Shown: positions 53,178 to 62,384, numbered from the stretch's first letter. The stretch is 64,000 nucleotides of DNA from DATIYF01 sp035517775 (GCA_035517775.1 DATIYF010000093.1:23256-87255); one strand, 5' to 3'. Translations and numbers: made by a program. Notes: generated by a model from the sequence alone, not told the origin.

Positions 53178-54506
53178 CTACACACCCCAAAGGTAGTCTT
53201 CCTGGTCAGCGTGGTGCTCGGCCATGGGATTCCGCACCAGGGGAGGAGCGCCCGCCGCCGCTGGCGGTATCGCCGGGAAGGGCCGGGGTGTTGCCTCGGC
53301 GCCTGATGCCGCAGCCGCAGCGGCTGTCTTTTCCTCCGCCGGTCCGCCCTCAGGGCGGCTCTCGCGGATCAGGTCGAGCAGATGGTGATCGGCCACATGC
53401 TTGATGCGGTCGGCCAGGACAACAAAGCGGCGGTAGATGTCATCCAGTTCGCGGCGCTCGAACTGATAGCCCAGCTGCTCGCACCGCAGGCTGAGCGCGT
53501 GCCGGCCGGAGTGCTTGCCCAGAACCAGGGTAGAATCGGGCACGCCCACCGATTGCGGGGTCATGATTTCGTAGGTCAGGGGATTCTTCAGCATGCCATC
53601 CTGGTGAATGCCGGCCGCATGGGCGAAGGCATTGCGGCCGATGATGGCCTTGTTGGGCTGCACCGCTACGCCGATGATCTCGCTCAGCATCTGGCTGGTG
53701 GGGTAGAGCTGCTCGCACACAATCCCCGTCTCGAAGGGATACTGGTCGGGCCGTACCTTGAAGGCCACCGCGATCTCTTCCAGTGCGGCATTACCGGCCC
53801 GCTCGCCGATGCCGTTGACGGCGCACTCCACCTGACGCGCCCCGGCCGCCACCGCCGCCAGCGTATTCGCGACCGCTACGCCGAGGTCGTTGTGGCAATG
53901 GGCGGAAATCACCGCCTTTTCAATTCCCCGTACTCGCTTGCCAATGCTTTCAATCAGCGCTCCGAAGTCGGCCGGAACGGAGTAGCCAACGGTATCTGGA
54001 ATGTTCAGCGTGGTCGCGCCGGCCTGAATGACTCCTTCCAGGACCTGGAAAAGAAATTCCGGCTCGGTACGGGTGGCATCCTCGGGCGAAAACTCCACGT
54101 CATCCACGAACGATTTGGCCAGGCGCACGGCTTCGCAGGCCTGCTCCAGGCACTGCTGGCGCGAAATCTTCAGCTTGTATTGCAGATGGATGTCAGAAGT
54201 TGCCAGAAATACATGGATGCGAGGGCGGGCCGCGCCCTTTACCGACTCGGCCGCCCGCTCGATGTCTTTGTTGCACGCCCGGGCGAGCGCGGCGATGATG
54301 GGCCGCGGCACCATGGCCGCAATCGAACGCACCGCTTCGAAATCACCGTCTGAGGCGATGGGGAAGCCGGCCTCGATCACATCCACCCCCAGCCGGTCAA
54401 GCTGCGGAGCCAGGCGCAGCTTCTCCTGCACGGTCATGCTGCAACCCGGGGACTGCTCTCCGTCACGAAGGGTGGTATCGAAGATAGTGATGCGGGCGCG
54501 TTCCAT
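53178..54506 (-). CDS. leuA: 2-isopropylmalate synthase lacking the regulatory domain
   Basis: Alpha-isopropylmalate synthase catalytic domain of 442 residues, first enzyme of leucine synthesis. The barrel shows FDTTLRDGEQSPGCSM, SAHCHNDLGVAVANTLAA and NGIGERAGNAALEEIAVA. The end differs from typical LeuA: after IKHVADHHLLDLIRESRPEG comes a 60-residue Ala/Pro-rich tail in place of the usual 120-150-residue leucine-binding domain, and the 257 bp downstream cannot hold one. The start is fixed by GGAGGAG before ATG. It is divergent from a LysR gene. Confidence 0.88.
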   Translation of the reverse strand: MERARITIFDTTLRDGEQSPGCSMTVQEKLRLAPQLDRLGVDVIEAGFPIASDGDFEAVRSIAAMVPRPIIAALARACNKDIERAAESVKGAARPRIHVFLATSDIHLQYKLKISRQQCLEQACEAVRLAKSFVDDVEFSPEDATRTEPEFLFQVLEGVIQAGATTLNIPDTVGYSVPADFGALIESIGKRVRGIEKAVISAHCHNDLGVAVANTLAAVAAGARQVECAVNGIGERAGNAALEEIAVAFKVRPDQYPFETGIVCEQLYPTSQMLSEIIGVAVQPNKAIIGRNAFAHAAGIHQDGMLKNPLTYEIMTPQSVGVPDSTLVLGKHSGRHALSLRCEQLGYQFERRELDDIYRRFVVLADRIKHVADHHLLDLIRESRPEGGPAEEKTAAAAAASGAEATPRPFPAIPPAAAGAPPLVRNPMAEHHADQEDYLWGV

Positions 54507-54567
54507 GACTGGCTCCTCCACAAGGGATAATCCTGCTATCTTAAGACCCGCCAGAGTTTAAGCAAAG

Positions 54568-54596
54568 CTTATAATCTTTAAAATATCATTAGCCAA
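54568..54596 (-). promoter_or_regulatory. leuA promoter
   Basis: On the minus strand TTGGCT (54591-54596) and TATAAG (54568-54573) are separated by exactly 17 bp, a good sigma-70-type promoter. The start would be near 54561, leaving about a 55-base leader. The -35 lies directly beside the LysR palindrome. Confidence 0.55.
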
Positions 54597-54603
54597 GCTA
54601 CGA

Positions 54604-54622
54604 CCATTAGTTTGTCTAATGG
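54604..54622. promoter_or_regulatory. LysR-type binding palindrome
   Basis: CCATTAG-tttgt-CTAATGG is a perfect 7-bp inverted repeat with a 5-bp gap, containing the T-N11-A LysR box. It lies about 26 bp before the lysR start and 8 bp from the leuA -35, the usual location for activation of leuA with autoregulation of lysR. Confidence 0.65.
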
Positions 54623-54647
54623 GTAATTTAGTGCAAGTGAAGACGCT

Positions 54648-55565
54648 ATGGATCTTACTCAGCTGGAAGTCTTCCTCACCGTGGCCCGGGAAGGCAGGTT
54701 CTCGCGCGCGGCGGAAAAGCTGCATCGCACCCAGTCGGCCATCAGCCAGACGGTGCGCAAACTGGAAGAGGAGCTGGGCGAGCCGCTGTTCGACCGCTCC
54801 TCGCGCGACGGCCTGCTGACCGAGGCCGGCCGGGTGCTGCAGGAATACGCCGAGAGACTGCTGAACCTGCGTGCCGATGCCCAGCAAGCGCTGGCGGAGC
54901 TGCGCGAGCTGCAGAAAGGCAAGCTGATCATCGGGGCCAACGAATTCACGGCGCTTTATCTTTTGCCGGTGCTGGCGGAGTTCCGGCAGCTTCACCCCAT
55001 GGTCCGCATCGTGGTGCGGCGCTCGCTGGGCAGCCAGATTCCCGACGATGTTCTGCGGCGCAACTCCGAGCTGGGGATGCTGACTTATGATCCGCAGCTG
55101 CCGCAATTACAGTCAGTGGTGGTGTACCTGGATGAGTTGATCTTCGTGGTTCCTCCGGGGCACCCGCTGGCCGGCGAAAAAGAGCTCAGCATCCGGCAGC
55201 TGGGCGCTGAGCCTTTCGTGGCGCACATCGTTCCCTCACCCTATCGCGAGAAGGTGATTCAGGCATTCCAGAAGCACAAGACGCCGCTGCACATGGATAT
55301 CGAGCTACCCACCCTGCAGGCGATCAAAACTTATGTGGCCATGGGCCGCGGGGTGGCCTTTCTGCCCGAGATCAGCGTGGAAAGTGAAATCGCGCGGGGA
55401 GAACTGGTTCGCATTCCCATTCGCGAGCTGCAACTGCACCGGAAGTTGCGGCTGATTTACCGCAAGTCGGCCAGCCTTTCCCACGCCGGGCGGGCCTTCC
55501 TGAAGGTGGTCGAAGCCGCGGCTGCGCAGCGCAAAGGCCGCTACCGCTTCGAGCGCGAGCGCTAA
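54648..55565 (+). CDS. LysR-family transcriptional regulator
   Basis: LysR regulator of 305 residues. The N-terminal winged helix-turn-helix shows LTQLEVFLTVAREGRFSRAA, HRTQSAISQTVRKLEEELGE and PLFDRSSRDGLLTEAGRVL. Residues 90-290 form the ligand-binding domain (KGKLIIGANEFTALYLLPVL). It faces leuA across a perfect LysR box, so it probably regulates leucine synthesis, perhaps in response to a pathway intermediate; the ligand is unknown. Confidence 0.9.
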   Translation: MDLTQLEVFLTVAREGRFSRAAEKLHRTQSAISQTVRKLEEELGEPLFDRSSRDGLLTEAGRVLQEYAERLLNLRADAQQALAELRELQKGKLIIGANEFTALYLLPVLAEFRQLHPMVRIVVRRSLGSQIPDDVLRRNSELGMLTYDPQLPQLQSVVVYLDELIFVVPPGHPLAGEKELSIRQLGAEPFVAHIVPSPYREKVIQAFQKHKTPLHMDIELPTLQAIKTYVAMGRGVAFLPEISVESEIARGELVRIPIRELQLHRKLRLIYRKSASLSHAGRAFLKVVEAAAAQRKGRYRFERER

Positions 55566-55615
55566 GGGACCGGGGAAGCGAGAACGGGGAGCCGAAGGAA
55601 GAAAGAACCAGGGGC

Positions 55616-56080
55616 TCACGGAAACGCCAGCTTAAAGATGTTTCCCGCGTCATCTTTGGCGACGCCTTTGATGCCGGCGCCGCCACCAACCGGGGTGTAC
55701 ATCTCAAGCGAAAGCGTGTTGCCATGGCTGCAAGAGGCGACGGCGCGGACGTAATAGCGCTCGCCCAGAACGTGGGAGACATAGAAACCCGGGCCGTAGA
55801 CCACGTCCCAGGCGGAGGCCAGATCAGTGCCGGTTCTGGCGCCCGCGGCTGCCGCGCCGCCGGTCTGCCGGACATTCGCCCACTGCCCCTTGCAAACTTC
55901 CTTCTCGGGCAATGCTACGGAAACGCTTCCCGGGGTCAATGCTCCGGTGACCTTGGCGATCAGAACCGGCGGGGGCGCTTGCCTCGAGAGCGGCCCCTGC
56001 ACGGGATACAGATGGACGGTATGCACACAGCCGGAAGTCAGCAAAATAACGGTAAGAACCCCGCAGAGCCTGGTTTTCAC
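55616..56080 (-). CDS. Predicted lipoprotein, function unknown
   Basis: Exported lipoprotein of 154 residues with lipobox LTSGC (KTRLCGVLTVILLTSGCVHT). The start is GTG 56080, set by GGGAGG 4 bp upstream, rather than the ATG at 56122. The mature part is Gly/Ala-rich with a few Cys (KEVCKGQWANVRQTGGAAAA) and a Tyr-rich end. No domain is recognised; it is convergent with lysR. Confidence 0.65.
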   Translation of the reverse strand: MKTRLCGVLTVILLTSGCVHTVHLYPVQGPLSRQAPPPVLIAKVTGALTPGSVSVALPEKEVCKGQWANVRQTGGAAAAGARTGTDLASAWDVVYGPGFYVSHVLGERYYVRAVASCSHGNTLSLEMYTPVGGGAGIKGVAKDDAGNIFKLAFP

Positions 56081-56206
56081 GGGACCTCCCGGCGCGACTG
56101 AGAAATAATACCTATGTTGCAAGCCTGTAGAGAGAAATTGCCAGATGCGACAGACCCGTCTGCGTGCAAGCGCGGGGGTGTTCTAGTCGTACGGCGGCCG
56201 GACTTG

Positions 56207-57415
56207 CTAAGCGCCGCGCATCACCCGCCAGCAGCTTTGCGCGATCGCCCAATCCTCCTGCGCGCGGATGACGAGTACGCGCACTCGCGACTCGGAGGCA
56301 GAAATTTCGCAGTCCCCGGCCGGATTGGCATTCTTCTTCTCTTCCAGCTTCATCCCTAGAAAACCCAGCCCTGAGCAGGTTGTTGCGCGCACCTGCGGGG
56401 AATTCTCGCCGATGCCGGCGGTGAACACGAGAGCATCAATTCCGCCCAGGGAAGCGGCCATGGCAGAAATTCCGGCGCGCAGGCGGTGCACGAACATATC
56501 GAAAGCCAGCTTCGCCCGGGCATTGCCGGAGGCCACGGCGCCGGCGATCTGGCGCATGTCGCCCGAGATGCCGGAAATTCCCAGCAGGCCTGATTTTGTG
56601 TTCAGCAGATCATCGAGTTCCTGGCCGGTCGCCTTCTTCTCCCGCAGCAGGTAGGTCAGGATGCCCGGGTCCACTGACCCTGAGCGGGTGCCCATCATCA
56701 GGCCCTCGATCGGGGTGAAGCCCATGGTGGTGTCCACGCTTTTGCCATCCTGGATGGCGGCCAGCGAGCAGCCATTGCCCAGATGGCAGGTCACCAGCTT
56801 GCGGGAAAGTTCGGCGCCGAGCATGGCCGCCGCCCGCTGCGCGCAATATTCATGATTGATGCCGTGAAATCCGTAACGCCGGATGCCTTGCCCGTACCAC
56901 TCGTAGGGTCCGGGGTAGTAAGAGGCCGCGCCGGGCAGGGTGCGGTGGAAAGCGGTGTCGAAGACGGCGATCTGCGGCACGCCGCCGAGCAGCCGTTCGA
57001 GCATTCCTATGCCCGCCAGTTCGGCACAGTTATGCAGCGGAGCGAACTCGGCCACGCTGGCAATGGCAGATTTCACCTGCGCCGTGATCCGCGTCGGAGC
57101 CTGCAGCAGGGCCCCGCCGTGCACGATGCGATGACCGGCGGCGTCAATCTCTGAGGGATCGGTCAGCACCCGCGTCTTGCCCGACCACAAAGTCGCCAGC
57201 ATGCGCTCGGTGGCGCGCTCGCGGTCTTCTTCCTCGACCGCTTCAGAAATTTTGCCCCCCCCGGCGCTGCGCACTTCGAGGCTGGCGGAGCTTCCCCGCC
57301 AATCAATCTTCCCCTCCCACGCCGGAAGGCAGGGTTCCGCTCCACTGGCGCCTTCGAGCTCAAACAGCGCGCTCTTCTGGCTGCTCGAGCCCGAATTCAG
57401 CACAAGAATTTTCAT
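56207..57415 (-). CDS. ackA: Acetate kinase
   Basis: Enzyme of 402 residues that converts acetyl phosphate and ADP to acetate and ATP. Motifs are MKILVLNSGSSSQKSALFEL, AVFDTAFHRTLPGAASYY, VTCHLGNGCSLAAIQDGKSV and TMGFTPIEGLMMGTRSGSVD. It lies 62 bp after the phosphoketolase gene on the same strand, the classic pairing in which phosphoketolase makes acetyl phosphate for AckA to yield ATP. Confidence 0.95.
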   Translation of the reverse strand: MKILVLNSGSSSQKSALFELEGASGAEPCLPAWEGKIDWRGSSASLEVRSAGGGKISEAVEEEDRERATERMLATLWSGKTRVLTDPSEIDAAGHRIVHGGALLQAPTRITAQVKSAIASVAEFAPLHNCAELAGIGMLERLLGGVPQIAVFDTAFHRTLPGAASYYPGPYEWYGQGIRRYGFHGINHEYCAQRAAAMLGAELSRKLVTCHLGNGCSLAAIQDGKSVDTTMGFTPIEGLMMGTRSGSVDPGILTYLLREKKATGQELDDLLNTKSGLLGISGISGDMRQIAGAVASGNARAKLAFDMFVHRLRAGISAMAASLGGIDALVFTAGIGENSPQVRATTCSGLGFLGMKLEEKKNANPAGDCEISASESRVRVLVIRAQEDWAIAQSCWRVMRGA

Positions 57416-57477
57416 GGTTTAGCGGGGTCTGCCCGAAGCGCAGAATTAAGCCGCTTGTGCGCGCTGTTCCGCCACTC

Positions 57478-59880
57478 TCAGTGCCGCCACTTCCACTCCC
57501 GAATCTCCGGCATGTCTTCGCCGTACTCCGCAATATATTGCTTGTGCTGCACCAGCTTATTGCGCAGCATCTGTTTGAAGTGCGCCCCGATGGGATGCAA
57601 CTTAGGCACGCGGTCCACGGCATCGCCCGCCAGATGATAGCGGTCAAGGTCGTTGAGCACGGTCATGTCGAAGGGCGTGGTGGTGGTTCCTTCCTCCTTG
57701 TAGCCGCGCACGTGAAAGTTGTTGTGGTTGTGGCGCCGGTAAGTCAGCCGGTGAATCAGCCAGGGATAACCGTGGTAAGCAAAGATGACCGGCTTATCCG
57801 CGGTAAAGAGCGAGTCGAAGTCACTATCCGAGAGCCCGTGGGGGTGTTCCGTGGCCGGCTGGATGGTCATGAGGTCCACCACGTTGACTACGCGAATTTT
57901 CAGCTCGGGAAAATTCTGCCGCAGCAGGTCCACGGCCGCCAGCGTTTCCAGCGTAGGCACGTCGCCGGCGCAGGCCATCACCAGGTCGGGCGCGCTGCCT
58001 TTATCGTTGCTGGCCCACTCCCAGATGCTGATTCCGTTGGTGCAGTGCTCGATTGCCTCCTCCATGTTCAGCCACTGCAGAGCCGGCTGCTTGCCGGCCA
58101 CAATCACGTTGACGTAATGCCGGCTGCGCAGGCAGTGGTCGGCCACCGAAAGCAGGCAGTTGGTATCCGGGGGCAGATACACCCGCACCACATCCGCTTT
58201 CTTGTTCACCACGTGATCAATGAATCCGGGGTCCTGATGGGTGAAGCCGTTGTGGTCCTGCCGCCAGACGTGCGAGGTCAGCAGATAATTCAGCGAGGCG
58301 ATGGGCCGCCGCCATTCGATATCGTGCGTGACCTTCAGCCACTTCGCGTGCTGATTGAACATCGAATCCACGATGTGGATGAAGGCCTCGTAGCAGGAGA
58401 AAAATCCATGCCGGCCGGTGAGCAGATAGCCTTCCAGCCATCCCTGGCACATATGCTCGCTCAGCACTTCGAGCACGCGGCCATCGGCGGAAAGGTGCTC
58501 ATCCACCGGCAGGATCGCTTCCATCCATTCTTTATCCACGACCTCATATAGCGCCTCCAGCCGGTTGGAGGCGGTCTCGTCCGGGCCGACTACGCGGAAA
58601 TTCCTGCTGGCGAGGTTCAGCTTCATCACATCGCGCAGGAACTTGCCCAGCACGCGGGTAGCTTCGGAATACTCCTTTCCCGGGTTCTTCACCTCCACCG
58701 CGTACTGGCGGAAATCGGGCATCTGCAAGTCGCGCAGAAGAATGCCGCCGTTGGCATGGGGATTGGCTCCCATGCGCCGGTTGCCCTGGGGCGCCAGCTC
58801 AGCCAGTTCCGGAACCAGGCGGCCGGTCTTGTCGAATAGTTCTTCCGGGCGGTAGCTGCGCATCCACTCTTCCAGAATCCTGATGTGCGCCGGCTTCTCG
58901 CGCATATCGGTCACCGGCACCTGATGCGCGCGCCAGGTGCCTTCGACCGGCTTGCCATCCACTTCTTTCGGCCCGGTCCAGCCCTTGGGCGTGCGCATGA
59001 TCAGCACCGGCCAGCGCGGCAGCGTGGCTTTGCGCTTGGCCCGCGCCTCGTGCTGAATGGAGCGGATCTCCTGCAGAATCGTATCGAGCGTGGTGGCCAT
59101 CAGCTGGTGCATGGTCGCGGGATCGTCGCCCACCACAAAATATGGACGGTAGCCGTAGCCGATGAACAGGCTGGTGAGCTCCTCATCGCTCATGCGGCCC
59201 AGCACCGTGGGGTTCGCGATTTTGTAGCCGTTGAGGTGAAGAATGGGCAGCACCGCTCCGTCGCGGGCCGGGTTCAAGAATTTGTTTGAGTGCCAACTGG
59301 CGGCCAGCGGCCCGGTCTCGGCCTCGCCATCGCCCACCACGCAGCACACCAGCAGATCGGGATTATCAAAGGCCGCGCCAAAGGCATGGGCGATCGAGTA
59401 CCCCAGTTCGCCGCCTTCGTGAATCGAGCCCGGCGTCTCCGGCGCCACGTGGCTGGGAATTCCCCCGGGAAAGGAAAACTGCTTAAACAGCCGCTGCATG
59501 CCTTCTTCGTTCTGGGGGATGTTGGGGTAAAGCTCGCTGTAAGTGCCTTCGAGATAGGTATTCGCCACCAGCCCCGGCCCGCCATGCCCCGGCCCGGTGA
59601 TGTAGATCACGTCCAGATCGTGCTTTTTGATCAGCCGGTTGAAGTGCACATAAATGAAGTTCAGGCCGGGGGTGGTGCCCCAATGCCCCAGCAGCCGCGG
59701 CTTGATGTGCTCCAGCTTCAAGGGCTCGCGCAGCATGGGATTGGCGAACAGATAGATTTGCCCTACGGAGAGATAATTGGCCGCGCGCCAATAGGCGTTC
59801 ATCTTGCGCAGGTCTTCCGGCGAAAGCGGAGCGGCGGGCGTAGATCGTTCGAGAGAGGGGGTAGATTGCAGTGTCGTCAT
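57478..59880 (-). CDS. xfp: Xylulose-5-phosphate/fructose-6-phosphate phosphoketolase
   Basis: Thiamine-diphosphate enzyme of 800 residues that splits sugar phosphates to acetyl phosphate and an aldose phosphate. Signature motifs: ITGPGHGGPGLVANTYLEGT, EGGELGYSIAHAFGAAFDNP and CVVGDGEAETGPLAASWHSN. Length is normal for the family. The ATG has AGGAG upstream. With ackA it forms a phosphoketolase (bifid-shunt-type) module that can feed acetyl-CoA and ATP supply. Confidence 0.95.
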   Translation of the reverse strand: MTTLQSTPSLERSTPAAPLSPEDLRKMNAYWRAANYLSVGQIYLFANPMLREPLKLEHIKPRLLGHWGTTPGLNFIYVHFNRLIKKHDLDVIYITGPGHGGPGLVANTYLEGTYSELYPNIPQNEEGMQRLFKQFSFPGGIPSHVAPETPGSIHEGGELGYSIAHAFGAAFDNPDLLVCCVVGDGEAETGPLAASWHSNKFLNPARDGAVLPILHLNGYKIANPTVLGRMSDEELTSLFIGYGYRPYFVVGDDPATMHQLMATTLDTILQEIRSIQHEARAKRKATLPRWPVLIMRTPKGWTGPKEVDGKPVEGTWRAHQVPVTDMREKPAHIRILEEWMRSYRPEELFDKTGRLVPELAELAPQGNRRMGANPHANGGILLRDLQMPDFRQYAVEVKNPGKEYSEATRVLGKFLRDVMKLNLASRNFRVVGPDETASNRLEALYEVVDKEWMEAILPVDEHLSADGRVLEVLSEHMCQGWLEGYLLTGRHGFFSCYEAFIHIVDSMFNQHAKWLKVTHDIEWRRPIASLNYLLTSHVWRQDHNGFTHQDPGFIDHVVNKKADVVRVYLPPDTNCLLSVADHCLRSRHYVNVIVAGKQPALQWLNMEEAIEHCTNGISIWEWASNDKGSAPDLVMACAGDVPTLETLAAVDLLRQNFPELKIRVVNVVDLMTIQPATEHPHGLSDSDFDSLFTADKPVIFAYHGYPWLIHRLTYRRHNHNNFHVRGYKEEGTTTTPFDMTVLNDLDRYHLAGDAVDRVPKLHPIGAHFKQMLRNKLVQHKQYIAEYGEDMPEIREWKWRH

Positions 59881-60055
59881 GAAAAACGCTCCTTCGCGGC
59901 TATGGACGGTTCGCAGGTGGAACAGCGGGCGAACGGTTGATATGAAAGTTGCCAGGTAACGGGATGCGGGTCACTTCCATGATGGCACTACGGGGAAGAC
60001 GCGGCAAGCGGAAAACCGGGCTCTTCTCAGCGCTCTCAGCGCAAAAATTCGCGGC

Positions 60056-60118
60056 CTCTGCGGTTAAGTGCGCTTAACTTCCCCGGACAAGAAGGCTTTG
60101 ACCGCCGAGACCGCAGAG
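60056..60118. repeat. CTCTGCGGT inverted repeat with inner hairpin
   Basis: CTCTGCGGT at 60056-60064 pairs with ACCGCAGAG at 60110-60118, and an inner hairpin GTTAAG-tgcg-CTTAAC lies at 60063-60078. It is in the 261-bp gap between the phosphoketolase and site-2 protease genes. Confidence 0.65.
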
Positions 60119-60141
60119 AATGCGCAGAATCCGCAAAAACC

Positions 60142-61296
60142 CTAAGCGGCGCGCGGCAAGCTGGGCGGGGCGGCAATTTCCGACCGCGTCCGCAGCACCT
60201 GCAGAACATGCGCCCGCGTGATCATTCCCTGCAACTTTCCATCGGCCATTACCGGCAGCTGGTTCACATCTTCGCGCCCCATCGTCTCCAGGGCTTCCTG
60301 CGCCGGCATGTCGGGCGTGACGAAGTGAATCTTCTCCGCCCGCCGCATCGCCCCGGCCACGCTGGTCTGCACCCAGGCTTCGGGCTGCACCTCGCGCACT
60401 TCTTTCGGAGTGATCAATCCCAGAAAGCGGCCATCCTGCACCACCACGAAGCAGCGCTGCCCGGTTTTCAGCAGGTAGTCGTGGACGAACTCCTGGATCG
60501 AAAGCGCCGGGCTTACCGTGCCGCAGTCGTTGGTCATCAGGTCCCGGACCCGTAGCCCGCGCAGCAGCATGCCCGTCTGCACCTGCAGATAACTTGCTCC
60601 CGCCGCCTGCAGCAGAAACCACCCGATGAAGGCCATCCACAATCCGCCCAGGCCGGCGCCCTGAAAAAATTCGAAGATGCCGTAGCCGATGAACAGCACC
60701 GCAATCACCTGACCCACGCGCGCCGCCGCCCGCGTGGAGCGCTCGGCGTTATCCATGATCCACCACAGAATGGCGTGCAGCACGCGGCCGCCATCGAGGG
60801 GAAAGCCGGGGATCATGTTGAAGGCGGCCAGCGCCACGTTGATATAGCCCAGCCACACCAGCAGCGCGATGCCGGGCGTGGCCGGGGGGCTTCCGAAGGG
60901 CCAACCCGAAACCCAGGCTAGCGCCAGCAGCACCCCGCCAATCACGGCGCTGGTGATCGGGCCGACAATGGCCATCCAGAATTCGGTGCTGGCGTCGGCG
61001 GCCTCTTTTTCGATCTGCGCCACGCCACCCAGCAGAAACAAGGTGATCTTGTGGATGGGAATGCCGCGGGCCTTGGCCACCAGGGCATGAGACAGTTCGT
61101 GCGCAAACAGCCCGCCAAAAAAGAGCACGCTGGTCACGATGGCCACGCTCCACACCACTACGCTGCTCCAGTTGTGGTTGGTGGCATGAAACTGCGCCAC
61201 CAGCGAGAACATGATGAGCAGGGCAATGACGAACCAGCTGTAGTGCAGCCCCAGCTCCACTCCGAATACCGTGCCCAGCTTGATTTGCGATTTCAT
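60142..61296 (-). CDS. Site-2 protease-family metalloprotease with CBS domains
   Basis: Intramembrane zinc metalloprotease of 384 residues (M50). Zinc ligands are in GLFAHELSHALVAKARG (His66, Glu67, His70) and the third ligand is in NMIPGFPLDGGRVLHAIL. Residues 250-370 hold two CBS domains (GLRVRDLMTNDCGTVSPALS and FVTPDMPAQEALETMGREDV), which bind adenine nucleotides and may regulate activity. The ATG has GGAAGG upstream; an upstream extension of 37 codons looks non-coding. Confidence 0.92.
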   Translation of the reverse strand: MKSQIKLGTVFGVELGLHYSWFVIALLIMFSLVAQFHATNHNWSSVVVWSVAIVTSVLFFGGLFAHELSHALVAKARGIPIHKITLFLLGGVAQIEKEAADASTEFWMAIVGPITSAVIGGVLLALAWVSGWPFGSPPATPGIALLVWLGYINVALAAFNMIPGFPLDGGRVLHAILWWIMDNAERSTRAAARVGQVIAVLFIGYGIFEFFQGAGLGGLWMAFIGWFLLQAAGASYLQVQTGMLLRGLRVRDLMTNDCGTVSPALSIQEFVHDYLLKTGQRCFVVVQDGRFLGLITPKEVREVQPEAWVQTSVAGAMRRAEKIHFVTPDMPAQEALETMGREDVNQLPVMADGKLQGMITRAHVLQVLRTRSEIAAPPSLPRAA

Positions 61297-61422
61297 GGTG
61301 CGCCTTCCGCTTACGATTCCGGGCCGAATGCCGCTCTGTTTATTGTAGATGCTGCCATGAGGCGGCACCAATGCAACCTTGGCTGTATTTCGGATGAATG
61401 GCGTCATTCAGAGGGATACAGC

Positions 61423-61458
61423 GTTGTCGTTCCGAGGAGCGCCGCGACGAGGAATCTA
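61423..61458. repeat. CATTCC-type repeat, half copy
   Basis: TTGTCGTTCCGAGGAGCGCCGCGACGAGGAATCT matches the pattern of the copies at 31945 and 43101 but only as a half. In the 284-bp gap upstream of the site-2 protease gene, together with an inverted repeat GAGACGTAGC-ttt-GCTACGTCTC at about 61492-61514. Confidence 0.5.
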
Positions 61459-61491
61459 GGCGAAAACAGCTTTTTTTCTTCGCCTACCGTA

Positions 61492-61514
61492 GAGACGTAG
61501 CTTTGCTACGTCTC
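61492..61514. repeat. Perfect 10-bp inverted repeat
   Basis: GAGACGTAGC-ttt-GCTACGTCTC forms a strong hairpin downstream of the stress-type gene. No T-run follows on either strand, so an intrinsic terminator is not well supported. Confidence 0.6.
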
Positions 61515-61580
61515 ACAAAAAGAAAGGCCCTCTGACATTCGCGGGTAAAACCTGAAGCTGGGTTCCTGCAGGCTTCTTCG

Positions 61581-62384
61581 CTATGCGGCCTTCGACTTGG
61601 CCTCGTCACACAGGCGCTGGTAGTAGTCCCGGCCACGCTGATAGCCGCGCGTGTAGGCTTCCTCGAGGTCAACCCCGGGATGTTGTTTCTTCACTTCCTC
61701 CAGGCTGCTGGCCATTTCAGCCGAGACCTGGTCAAACTCTTTGCAGCGGGTGCGGGCATGCAGCGCCGCCTCGAAGCCCAGGCGGTAATATTTTTCGTCT
61801 TCCTGAAAGCTGCGGGCCGGCAAAGCGGCAGAGTAATGCTCATTTTCGGCGGCGCGCAGGCCAATCCACCACTGATGGCGGGCGGCGTCCACGGCTTCGG
61901 CTCCTTCGGCCTTCAACAGCGCCCGTACCGGCCCGGCGGCGCCTTCGTTTTCCGCGAGCACAATTACCACCGTGCGCCCCTTGCGCAAGGCGTCTTCATA
62001 GACAAAAATCTCGTCCTCGGGAATACCGTCGGTAGTGAAATTCTCCAGGTGCTCGCCGACCTCAGCGCCCAGCACGCCGCCGGCAGCGGCAATCACCGCG
62101 CCGCCCAGCATGCCCAGCACGGTCACCGGACCCACACCGGGGATGACCGCCGCCACCAGCAGGGCGCCGGTTGAAAAGCCGCCCGCCGCTCCCACCACCG
62201 CGCCTATGGCCTTCCCCATGCCCGGCTGTTCTGCCGTATCCACCGGGACCGCCTTCAGTTTTTCTGGCGTCTGATTCGGGGTCAGGAAGGTGATCTTGTC
62301 GGCTGCAATTCCGGTCGCGCGCAAAGCGCTCACGGCGCGCTCCGCCTGGGACTGCGAAGAGAAAATTCCGGTCACTGCGTGCAC
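61581..62384 (-). CDS. General stress protein 17M-like domain protein
   Basis: Protein of 267 residues. The N-terminus (HAVTGIFSSQSQAERAVSAL at 2-21) resembles the general stress protein 17M/YflT domain. A Gly/Ala-rich segment follows (GAVVGAAGGFSTGALLVAAV), like a glycine-zipper membrane hairpin, then a charged helical tail ending with repeated acidic and basic residues. The ATG has GGAGGTG upstream. Function unknown. Confidence 0.65.
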   Translation of the reverse strand: MHAVTGIFSSQSQAERAVSALRATGIAADKITFLTPNQTPEKLKAVPVDTAEQPGMGKAIGAVVGAAGGFSTGALLVAAVIPGVGPVTVLGMLGGAVIAAAGGVLGAEVGEHLENFTTDGIPEDEIFVYEDALRKGRTVVIVLAENEGAAGPVRALLKAEGAEAVDAARHQWWIGLRAAENEHYSAALPARSFQEDEKYYRLGFEAALHARTRCKEFDQVSAEMASSLEEVKKQHPGVDLEEAYTRGYQRGRDYYQRLCDEAKSKAA

